DNA of 64,000 nt. Origin: CAVROP01 sp050008495 (GTDB lineage: Bacteria > Acidobacteriota > Terriglobia > UBA7540). The stretch lies in the NCBI GenBank assembly GCA_050008495.1, contig JBEKMN010000015.1, positions 1 through 64,000 on the forward strand, written 5' to 3'. Below the pieces are notes generated by a model. That model had not been told where the DNA came from and searched no databases. It saw only the letters and a program-made list of their open reading frames with translations. The position numbers were made by a program, and so were the translations under genes. This document shows positions 57,583 to 64,000 of the stretch, in pieces. How positions within the stretch are numbered: the stretch's first letter is position 1; each line of letters starts with the position of its first letter.

Positions 57583-58061
57583 TTGTCATTGCTGACACCG
57601 GCCCTCTAAACTACCTCGTGCTCATCGGAAGCGTGGATGTGTTGAAACCGCTGTTCGGATGCGTCATCGTTCCTGAAGCAGTCGTAAGAGAACTAAGAGT
57701 GGCTGGCGCGCCGGCCGCCGTGCGCACGTGGATCGCCCAGGCTCCGGCTTGGCTCGAGGTACGACCGGACCCGCCAACCGATCCCATGTTGGGGTTTCTC
57801 GATCCGGGTGAGAGTGCCGCCCTGACTCTGGCGCAACTCATCAATGCTGATCAACTGCTGATCGACGATTGGGCGGGCCGCGCTGAAGCCGCTCGACGCA
57901 GATTACATGTCACAGGAACACTAGGTGTGCTGGCCGACGCGCATCGGGCCGGCCTCCTCGATTTTGAAGAGGCGATCGCTCGCCTGCGTTCCACTAACTT
58001 TCGGCTTGATCCGGAACTTGAAGAGCAAGTGCGGCAGCGCGTTTCCAGAACTGGTCAGTAG
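57579..58061 (+). CDS. DUF3368 PIN-like protein (putative toxin)
   Basis: A 160-residue PIN-domain-like nuclease. Acidic residues typical of the active site are seen: Asp in IADTGPLNYL, Glu in VIVPEAVVREL, Glu in DPGESAALTLA and Asp pair in LLIDDWAGRAEA. Such proteins are predicted RNases. Start overlaps the UPF0175 gene (ATGA). The pair lies between two operons and may be a mobile module; no attachment site seen. Confidence 0.82.
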   Translation: MIVIADTGPLNYLVLIGSVDVLKPLFGCVIVPEAVVRELRVAGAPAAVRTWIAQAPAWLEVRPDPPTDPMLGFLDPGESAALTLAQLINADQLLIDDWAGRAEAARRRLHVTGTLGVLADAHRAGLLDFEEAIARLRSTNFRLDPELEEQVRQRVSRTGQ

Positions 58062-58108
58062 TGGCCCTTTCCGCGAGCAGTCAAGTTAGCTCCTCGCGTG
58101 AGGAATCC

Positions 58109-59620
58109 ATGCCCACCGTCAATCTGGCTCCTTTAAGCCTCGGGGAGCTGCTGGATCAAACTTTCAGCTACCTGCGCAAGCATTTCTGGCTGTTTGCCGG
58201 GATCATGGTGGCGCCGGAAGCCGTCTTGGTGGGTCTGAATCTCTTGATGCAGATTTTCCTCAGGCCGCCACGCTTCGTTCCCGGCACGCGTGTTGTGCCG
58301 TCCGCCCAAATGGCCGCTTTTCTGGCGAGGGCCGGGATGAGCACTTTGGCCATTTTGCTTGCGTATTACGTCATCTATGCGCTCGCCTTAGGCGCCACGA
58401 CCTATGCGCTTTCAGAGATTCACTTGGGGCGGGCGACCACGATTCTCGAGTCCTATCGCGCCGTGCGGCGAAGGTTGGGGCGGCTCATCAACGTGACCCT
58501 GACCATCCTGATCCGCACTTTTGGTGTTTTCCTCCTGGCAGGGGTCGTACTTGCATTCTGCCTGGCCCTCATGGGCTCCTTGCCGAGGTCCTTCGTATGG
58601 GTCGCCGTCCTCCTGGGATTGGCGCTCCTGGTGGGATTCGTCATTACCGGAATCCTGTTGGTCATTTTCCTGGTGCGTTACAGCGTCGCAGTTCCCGCCC
58701 TGGTGCTCGAGAATCTCAGCGCGCGGCAAGCTCTCAAGCGAAGCGTGGCACTGACCAGCGGTTTCCTTTGGCGCTTGCTGGTGGTGGGCGTGCTGACCTT
58801 GCTCATCCGCATGGTGGTGGTCTTACTTTGCCAATCACCGTTCACCATCGCCATCATGCTGGTGACCGTCAAGGGCGGGTATCCGAGCATCTGGCTTTCG
58901 ATTCCCAGCATGCTGGTGGCAGGAGTCTGTGCCACCGCCACGGCGCCGTTGTTCATGATTGGTTTCGCCCTCGCCTACTACGATCTGCGTGTCCGCAAAG
59001 AGGGCTTTGACCTGCAACTGATGATGTCGAATCTCGATGAAGCCCAGCCGCAGGGCGCCGGTGCTCAGCCGGTGGACAAAGAATACGCTCCGCTCGCAGA
59101 TGCCAGCATCTTGGGGATGTGTCTCCTGACTCTACTGACCGCTGGCCTGTATGCCCCCATTTGGTTTCTGATCCGCCGCAGGGCCTTGAACAATCTGCAT
59201 TCCAGGGAAAAGCTGGAAGCGTGGCCGGTCTCTGTCGCTCTGGCCGCGCTCGTCGCGAGCCTCTGCCTCCCGCCGCTGGGAAGCCTCAAGTGGGGCTCCT
59301 GGGTCGAAGTGGAGAACGCCTTCCCATTATTACACCCTGGCATCCTGCTGGTTGCGGGACTCATCCTCGTCGTGCAATGCTTTAAAGTCCGTCGCATCCT
59401 GCTGGACCACTTGGCGCCCCGGCAGGAAGCCATGTTCTCAGCAGGCATACGCATGCAGCACGAGGAGTTGTTCTCTCGAATGGGTACGTTCTTCTTCGGG
59501 ATCTTCTATCTTCAACACAAAATCAACAGCATGCTGGACCTGTTCATATCGAGCCAAGGCGGCCGGGAAGAAATGAATACACCGGCCTCAGCGATGCCCG
59601 TTCCCCCGGTTACTTCGTGA
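58109..59620 (+). CDS. Polytopic membrane protein with DUF4234-like tail
   Basis: A 503-residue membrane protein with about eight hydrophobic segments. The first half (LGELLDQTFSYLRKHFWLFA to about residue 310) resembles glycerophosphodiester-phosphodiesterase-type membrane domains (GPDPase_memb / YciC-like). The second half (ILGMCLLTLLTAGLYAPIWF, RRALNNLHSREK) resembles DUF4234. Function unknown. ATG 58109 with GTGAGGAATCC in front is preferred over an upstream GTG that overlaps the toxin gene. Overlaps the DUF4129 gene by 4 bases. Confidence 0.7.
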   Translation: MPTVNLAPLSLGELLDQTFSYLRKHFWLFAGIMVAPEAVLVGLNLLMQIFLRPPRFVPGTRVVPSAQMAAFLARAGMSTLAILLAYYVIYALALGATTYALSEIHLGRATTILESYRAVRRRLGRLINVTLTILIRTFGVFLLAGVVLAFCLALMGSLPRSFVWVAVLLGLALLVGFVITGILLVIFLVRYSVAVPALVLENLSARQALKRSVALTSGFLWRLLVVGVLTLLIRMVVVLLCQSPFTIAIMLVTVKGGYPSIWLSIPSMLVAGVCATATAPLFMIGFALAYYDLRVRKEGFDLQLMMSNLDEAQPQGAGAQPVDKEYAPLADASILGMCLLTLLTAGLYAPIWFLIRRRALNNLHSREKLEAWPVSVALAALVASLCLPPLGSLKWGSWVEVENAFPLLHPGILLVAGLILVVQCFKVRRILLDHLAPRQEAMFSAGIRMQHEELFSRMGTFFFGIFYLQHKINSMLDLFISSQGGREEMNTPASAMPVPPVTS

Positions 59621-60717
59621 GCCTAACGCGCCTCCAACTATTTGCGCTCCTCCTGCTTGCGCAGGTCAGCTTCGGGGCGCAGTCCGGCGATTTCAAAAAC
59701 TCACCCCAGAGGTCACGGAGTTCACAGAGGAAACTGGCGTCGGCTCTCTCTGTGATCTCTGTGCCCTCTGTGGCGAACCTATTCTTCTCAGCCCACGAGG
59801 ATGCTGCCGCAACCAGAACTCCGGAGAATAACCGCGCCTCCGAATCCTTCGATTTGTCGGGCTACATCGCCGAACTGGAACGCTGGTCGGCGTTGGCAAG
59901 CCGCCTGGAAGATCATCCCGAGCAGGCTGGTGCGCTGCGCAAGCAGTTGCCGGCCTCCTGGTTGGTGGTAGTGCAGGAGCAGCGCTTCAGCGTTTCGACG
60001 CGCCCTTTAGGAGAAGCGATCGATCGGATCGTTCGCGACCCCAGCACTGCCGCGCGGTCAGCGCAGGAAATCTCCGGCCGGGTCGAAAGGCTGCTCGAGG
60101 ACGCGCGGGCCACATACCGGACCTCAACGCGCAATTACTCCCCCGAGCGCTCCATGTTGGATCAAATCCTGAAGCAGCGCGAGTTTCGCTCCGTGCACGA
60201 AGAGGCTGACTCGGAGACGTTTTGGAACCAACTCCTGGATCGGCTCTGGCGGTGGGTAGCCGGACTCCTCGATCGCGCCGGGACTCACCCCAAGGTGACT
60301 AACTTCTTGCGCTGGGGAATCGTCATTTTACTTGGCCTGATTCTTTTGGGATGGCTCGCCCACGCGCTCACCCAAGTTTCCTACCAGCGCTCCCCTGCTC
60401 TAGCGGGCGACACCCGCGCGGCGCCTGCGCGCGACTGGGCGCAGGAGGCTCGCAGCGCTGCCGCGCGAGGCGAATTTCGCGAGGCGATACGTCTGATCTA
60501 CGGCGCGGCAGTGTTGGCGCTGGGTGAGGCGGGCGCGTGGCAAGTTGACCGCTCGCGCACACATCGGGAATACGTGCGCCTCTTGCCGGCAGACTCGGCG
60601 CGCCGCCCGCACCTGATTGCTCTTACGGACTGCTTCGAACGGGTCTGGTATGGCCGCGCTCCGGCATCAGACAGCGATTATGAAGCTGCCCTGGCGGAAT
60701 GGGAGTCGCTGCGATGA
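59617..60717 (+). CDS. DUF4129 domain protein with repeat-derived insert
   Basis: A 366-residue exported/membrane protein. Signal sequence LQLFALLLLAQVSFGAQ, then residues about 30-53 (Ser/Arg/Val-rich) are translated from a hairpin repeat. A periplasmic helical region follows, a membrane helix (WGIVILLGLILLGWLAHALT) near 230-250 and a C-terminal cytoplasmic DUF4129 domain (EAIRLIYGAAVLALGEAGAW, RTHREYVRLL, FERVWYGRAPASDSDYEAAL). DUF4129 occurs near MoxR/DUF58/transglutaminase genes. GTG start overlaps the previous stop; the next gene overlaps by 4 bases. Confidence 0.8.
   Translation: MSLTRLQLFALLLLAQVSFGAQSGDFKNSPQRSRSSQRKLASALSVISVPSVANLFFSAHEDAAATRTPENNRASESFDLSGYIAELERWSALASRLEDHPEQAGALRKQLPASWLVVVQEQRFSVSTRPLGEAIDRIVRDPSTAARSAQEISGRVERLLEDARATYRTSTRNYSPERSMLDQILKQREFRSVHEEADSETFWNQLLDRLWRWVAGLLDRAGTHPKVTNFLRWGIVILLGLILLGWLAHALTQVSYQRSPALAGDTRAAPARDWAQEARSAAARGEFREAIRLIYGAAVLALGEAGAWQVDRSRTHREYVRLLPADSARRPHLIALTDCFERVWYGRAPASDSDYEAALAEWESLR
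59706..59775. repeat. CACAGAG-type hairpin inside the DUF4129 gene
   Basis: CAGAGGTCACGGAGTTCACA on the left and CTCTGTGATCTCTGTGCCCT then CTGTGG on the right form imperfect complementary arms of 7-8-base units. In frame, just after the signal-peptide codons. Confidence 0.75.
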
Positions 60718-61877
60718 GTGTGCCGCTCGACTCCGCCGATAAGAAGATCCTGCTTCTCGCCGTTTTTCTTCTGGCGTTCCTGACGTTCCTGGCCGTGCTG
60801 TTCTCTCCCAACAACCGTGCTTCGTCTCGAGGTTATCCTTCCAGCTACTCGACCGCACCGGACGGCGCCAAAGCTGCCTACACGCTGCTGGTAGAGATGG
60901 GGTATGGGGTGGAAAGATGGGAAAGACCTCCCGAGGATTTGCCGAACTCTGCCAGGAACATTGTGCTGATCATCGCCGGGCCTGTCATTCCATCATCGAA
61001 GGACGACCTGAGACGCCTGAAACAGTTCGTCGCGGGGGGCGGCCGCTTGCTGCTCACCGGGGTGGGAGGGGCCGCGATGATTGGGGCAAAGGACGTAGTG
61101 CCGCCGCCTCCGCTGCAAGACACATGGCAGACCTTCTCCGCCGAAGCGCCCTCACTTCTTACGCGGTATGCCCCGGAGATCTCCATGGAAGCTCCGGCCT
61201 ATTGGGCTCATTTGGGCGCGGGCCAGATACGGTATTACGGCAGCGACGAAGGCGCTACTGTCGCAAAGCTGCGGGACGGTTCCGGGGAGATCATCTGGTG
61301 GGGGTCCGATTCACCACTCACCAACCTCGGCATCACCCGGGCATCGAACCTGGCCTTGTTCCTGAATTGCGTGGGCTCCGCACCCGGAACCCGCATTTTG
61401 TGGGACGAGTACTTCCACGGCGTGCGCCCGGGATTATGGCATTACCTGTCGAACACCCCGTTGCCTTGGGCGCTCTTGCAACTTCTCGTCCTCGCCGCCT
61501 TCCTGGTGATCACGTACGCGCGGCGCAGCGGCGCACTGCGCCCTCTTCTGCGCGTGCCGCGCCTTTCACCGCTGGAGTTCATTGAGACCGTGGGCGCCCT
61601 CTACCAGCGAAAGGGCGCGGCGGCTGGAGCGCTCGAAATCGCTTACGCACGATTTCATTTCCTGCTTGCCCGGCGGCTGGGAATACCGTCCACAGCGCCC
61701 GCCGCGGAGTTAGCCCTCAGAATGCGGGAAAGGCCGGGGTGGATGAGCCCAGGGCTTGCCGAAACGCTCGAGCAGATTGAGTCCGCCGTAAGACGGCAGC
61801 AGGTTAAGGAGCCGCAGGCACTGGTGTGGGTGGGCGAACTCTATGACGCCACCCACAGGCTCGGACTGGAAGGATGA
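60714..61877 (+). CDS. DUF4350 domain protein
   Basis: A 387-residue membrane protein. N-terminal membrane helix (ILLLAVFLLAFLTFLAVLF), a DUF4350 domain with a GATase-like Rossmann layout (GAKAAYTLLVEMGYGVERWE, GGGRLLLTG, IIWWGSDSPLTNLGI, LWDEYFHG), a second membrane helix (ALLQLLVLAAFLVITYARRS), and a cytosolic helical tail (FIETVGALYQRKGAAAGALE). Overlaps DUF4129 by ATGA. Separated from MoxR by a hairpin element. Confidence 0.8.
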   Translation: MSVPLDSADKKILLLAVFLLAFLTFLAVLFSPNNRASSRGYPSSYSTAPDGAKAAYTLLVEMGYGVERWERPPEDLPNSARNIVLIIAGPVIPSSKDDLRRLKQFVAGGGRLLLTGVGGAAMIGAKDVVPPPPLQDTWQTFSAEAPSLLTRYAPEISMEAPAYWAHLGAGQIRYYGSDEGATVAKLRDGSGEIIWWGSDSPLTNLGITRASNLALFLNCVGSAPGTRILWDEYFHGVRPGLWHYLSNTPLPWALLQLLVLAAFLVITYARRSGALRPLLRVPRLSPLEFIETVGALYQRKGAAAGALEIAYARFHFLLARRLGIPSTAPAAELALRMRERPGWMSPGLAETLEQIESAVRRQQVKEPQALVWVGELYDATHRLGLEG

Positions 61878-61879
61878 TT

Positions 61880-62020
61880 GATCGGAAGATCGGGTGAACT
61901 AGCTGTCAGCTCTCAGCTATCAGCCGTCAGCTTTCAGCTTTCGGCTATTAGCGAAATCAACATTGCGGTCTGCTTGCTGAGAGCTGACAGCTTAAGGTCA
62001 TTCTCCCGATCTCCTGATTG
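61880..62020. repeat. Long hairpin, second copy of the AGCTGTCAGC type
   Basis: Left flank GATCGGAAGATCGGGTGAAC, left arm AGCTGTCAGCTCTCAGCTAT and more; right arm GCTGAGAGCTGACAGC, right flank CATTCTCCCGATCTCC. Core as at 15348-15459, flanks as at 3231-3336 and 14684-14807. Confidence 0.88.
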
Positions 62021-62031
62021 AAGGGGGTTCT

Positions 62032-62982
62032 ATGGCAGCGGAAGTTCAGAAGTTCATTTCTCACGCGCGGACCGAACTTGGCAAGGTGATTGTTGGCCAG
62101 GACGAGACCATCAACCAATTGCTGGCCGTCTTGCTCTGTGGCGGACATGCCCTGCTGGAAGGAGTTCCAGGAATTGCCAAGACGCTGGCGGTGAAAGCCC
62201 TGGCTCAGATCTGCCGGCTGAGGTTTCAACGCGTTCAGTGCACCCCTGATCTGATGCCCGCGGACGTGTTGGGCGCGAACGTCTTTAATCTCTCCACCAG
62301 CACGTTTTCCCTGCACCGCGGCCCGGTCTTCACGGACTTGCTGCTGGTTGACGAGATCAATCGCGTACCGCCACGAACCCAGTCGGCACTGCTCGAAGCG
62401 ATGGAAGAGCGCCAGGTGACGATCGACGGGACCGGTTATCCGCTCTCGCCGTTCTTCACGGTTTTCGCCACCCAGAACCCCATCGAGTTCGAGGGCACCT
62501 ACCCGCTTCCGGAGGCGCAACTCGACCGATTCCTTTTCAAGATTCGCGTACCGTACCCCACGCCGGAGAAGGAAGTCGAGATCCTGGAGCGTTACCAGCA
62601 GGGATTTGACCCGCACCACATCGACGCGTTGGGGCTCTCGCCCGTTGACCCCGATTGGCTGCCCGCCGCCCGCCGCGAGGTGTCGGCCTTGGCGGTCGAG
62701 CCGGGAATCTTCCGCTACATGGCCACGATTGTCCAGAGAACGCGCGACTGGCCGGCCCTGAGCCTGGGCGGCAGCCCGCGCGCCACCGTGGCCCTGATGT
62801 TCGCTGCTAAGGCTCTGGCCGCCATGGAGGGGCGGGATTACTTGATCCCCGATGACGTGAAAGCCGCGGCGCCCCCGGTGCTTCGCCACAGGCTGCTGGT
62901 GAAGCCCGAAGCCGAACTGGAAGGCATCTCGAGCGATCAGGTCGTGGCGGAAGTGCTGGCCGCGGTTGAGGTTCCCAAATGA
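62032..62982 (+). CDS. MoxR-family AAA ATPase, second copy
   Basis: A 316-residue AAA+ ATPase. Walker A GVPGIAKT, Walker B LLLVDEINRVPPRTQSALLE, sensor 1 FATQNPIEFEGTYPLPEAQL. About half-identical in motif blocks to the MoxR at 32944, but with its own DUF58 partner. Stop overlaps the DUF58 start as ATGA. Certain. Confidence 0.93.
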   Translation: MAAEVQKFISHARTELGKVIVGQDETINQLLAVLLCGGHALLEGVPGIAKTLAVKALAQICRLRFQRVQCTPDLMPADVLGANVFNLSTSTFSLHRGPVFTDLLLVDEINRVPPRTQSALLEAMEERQVTIDGTGYPLSPFFTVFATQNPIEFEGTYPLPEAQLDRFLFKIRVPYPTPEKEVEILERYQQGFDPHHIDALGLSPVDPDWLPAARREVSALAVEPGIFRYMATIVQRTRDWPALSLGGSPRATVALMFAAKALAAMEGRDYLIPDDVKAAAPPVLRHRLLVKPEAELEGISSDQVVAEVLAAVEVPK

Positions 62983-64000
62983 TCGACTCTCGAGGGGCGG
63001 TCGTTGCGGCCGCCCCGGGGCAACCCCAAGCATTGCCCCCAAAAGACGTCACGACTGCGGGCCATCTGCTACCGCCCACCGTGATCGCCCCAGCGGCGAG
63101 CGGGCACCGATGGCCTGTCGCGTTCCAGTGGCGTTTCTTCCTTGCTCTGCTCTTGGGCCTGGTGTGGATTGGTCCGGCGTGGCGGGACCAGCGTGCCTTG
63201 TACGCTCTGCTGCTCTGGGACTGCCTGGCGCTGCTGGTCTGGCTCGCCGATCTCGCGCGCCTGCCCAAGCCCAGGGAAATCGTCGTGAGCCGCCGATGGC
63301 TCGATCCGCTGTCCTTAGACATTGACTCCCGAGTTGAACTGCGCGTCGCCAACCACGGCGCGCGGGAGGTGGAGGTCAGCATCGAAGATGATGTTCCCGC
63401 CGTCTTGTGCCCGACGCTGCCCAAGTTCACTCTGACTGTTCCAGCGCGCGGCAGCTCCGTGGCCGCCTACACGGTTCATCCCACCACGCGCGGCAAGATC
63501 GTCACGGGCCGGATCTTTCTGCGCTATCACGGCCCGGTGAGATTCGCGGAGCGGTGGGCGGTGGTCGACGTCCGCCAGGCGCTTCGCATTTACCCGAACC
63601 TCCGCGAGCCGCAACGCTACACCCTGTACTTGATCCGCAGCCGCCAAATGGAACAGGAGAAAAGGCTGAAGCGGCTGGTCGGAAGGGGACGCGAGTTCGA
63701 GAGCCTGCGCGAATTCCGCGAGTCCGACGAGAGTCGCGACATCTGCTGGACCGCCACGGCGCGTCGCGGCAAGCTGATCAGCAAGGTCTATCAGACGGAA
63801 CGAAGCCAATCCGTCGTGCTGGTGGTCGATGCCGGGCGGTTGATGCTGGCCAGAACGAGGAGTCAGGAGTCAGGATTCAGGATTCAGGAGCCGAACCTGA
63901 CCCCGTCACGATCTGCCCCTCTGCCGATCTGCCCACCTGCCGATCTGCCCATTCGCCCGCCGCTCATGAAGCTGGATTACGCCGTCAACGCAGCGCTGAC
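62979..64000 (+). CDS. DUF58 domain protein, partial at window end
   Basis: Open from ATG 62979 to the end of the window (340 codons seen). Two membrane segments near residues 46-90, then RGREFESLREFRESDESRDI (the DUF58 signature region), and VLVVDAGRLMLART. At that point, where the family continues directly into a LDYAVNAAL-type helix, there is an insertion of about 33 residues (294-326), and then MKLDYAVNAAL resumes. Residues 4-20 are translated from another palindrome (62990-63039). The frame stays open through both. C-terminus not seen. Confidence 0.85.
   Translation, partial: MIDSRGAVVAAAPGQPQALPPKDVTTAGHLLPPTVIAPAASGHRWPVAFQWRFFLALLLGLVWIGPAWRDQRALYALLLWDCLALLVWLADLARLPKPREIVVSRRWLDPLSLDIDSRVELRVANHGAREVEVSIEDDVPAVLCPTLPKFTLTVPARGSSVAAYTVHPTTRGKIVTGRIFLRYHGPVRFAERWAVVDVRQALRIYPNLREPQRYTLYLIRSRQMEQEKRLKRLVGRGREFESLREFRESDESRDICWTATARRGKLISKVYQTERSQSVVLVVDAGRLMLARTRSQESGFRIQEPNLTPSRSAPLPICPPADLPIRPPLMKLDYAVNAAL
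62990..63039. repeat. Double palindrome (GGGGCGGTC / GGGGCAACC), reverse copy
   Basis: GAGGGGCGGTCGTTGCGGCC, GCCCC, GGGGCAACCCCAAGCATTGC and CCC. The reverse complement of 8249-8297 matches in order and spacing with scattered changes. In the first codons of the DUF58 gene. Confidence 0.7.
63858..63956. repeat. Tandem-unit repeat inside the DUF58 gene
   Basis: AGGAGTCAGGAGTCAGGATT then CAGGATTCAGGAG units, followed by GATCTGCCCCTCTGCC, GATCTGCCCACCTGCC, GATCTGCCC. Same style as the intergenic hairpin arms elsewhere, but here without a visible second arm and inside a gene. Confidence 0.8.

Overview
The window looks like chromosomal DNA of a GC-rich soil-type bacterium, most likely an acidobacterium (phylum Acidobacteriota, inferred). 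The pointers are an ADOP-type duplicated FtsX permease, a large serine/threonine kinase with TPRs translationally overlapped with an ECF sigma gene, a DUF4159/MoxR/DUF58/BatA-like/DUF4175 cluster, and a short PheT. I saw no rRNA, tRNA, CRISPR array, prophage or transposase gene.

Layout. 1-12.1 kb (minus strand) is a housekeeping block in the classic order thrS-infC-rpmI-rplT-pheS-pheT, followed by a zapB-like gene, zapA, a YmdB-type phosphodiesterase, a zinc-ribbon coiled-coil protein, RNase H, a YggX-type protein and an APC permease. 12.1-19 kb carries a truncated GxxExxY gene, holA, convergent rpsT, hpt, a secreted protein, a MEMO1-family protein with an extra N-terminal domain, and two PilZ proteins around a LuxR-type regulator with a degenerate receiver. 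19-24.4 kb has mutS, then a NagZ-like GH3 protein and AnmK, which suggests anhydro-muropeptide recycling. 24.6-40.7 kb is a long plus-strand cell-envelope cluster: DUF4159, multicopper oxidase, VWA/GATase-like membrane protein, inactive caspase-like protein, TPR gluzincin, MoxR, DUF58, BatA-like and DUF4175. 41-49.6 kb has a di-haem oxidoreductase, an FlbD-like protein, a DUF1801 protein and a circularly permuted ATP-grasp/alpha-E/transglutaminase operon. 49.8-57.3 kb has the ADOP permease, a secreted protein and the sigma/kinase pair. 57.3-58.1 kb is a UPF0175/DUF3368 toxin-antitoxin-like pair. 58.1-64 kb is a second envelope cluster (membrane protein, DUF4129, DUF4350, MoxR, DUF58), cut by the window end.

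The most striking feature is the density of short non-coding repeats. At least a dozen loci carry long imperfect hairpins whose arms are tandem runs of a 7-10-base unit. The unit differs between loci, yet some loci share the same outer flanks around different cores. At least five further palindrome families are dispersed between genes. Several of these elements lie in frame inside genes (RNase H, GH3, DUF4129, DUF58 and probably MEMO), and one family appears to supply the translation start region of two genes. This is the best candidate here for an under-described system. The ATP-grasp/alpha-E/transglutaminase operon and the envelope cluster with an inactive caspase-like protein are the best protein-level candidates.
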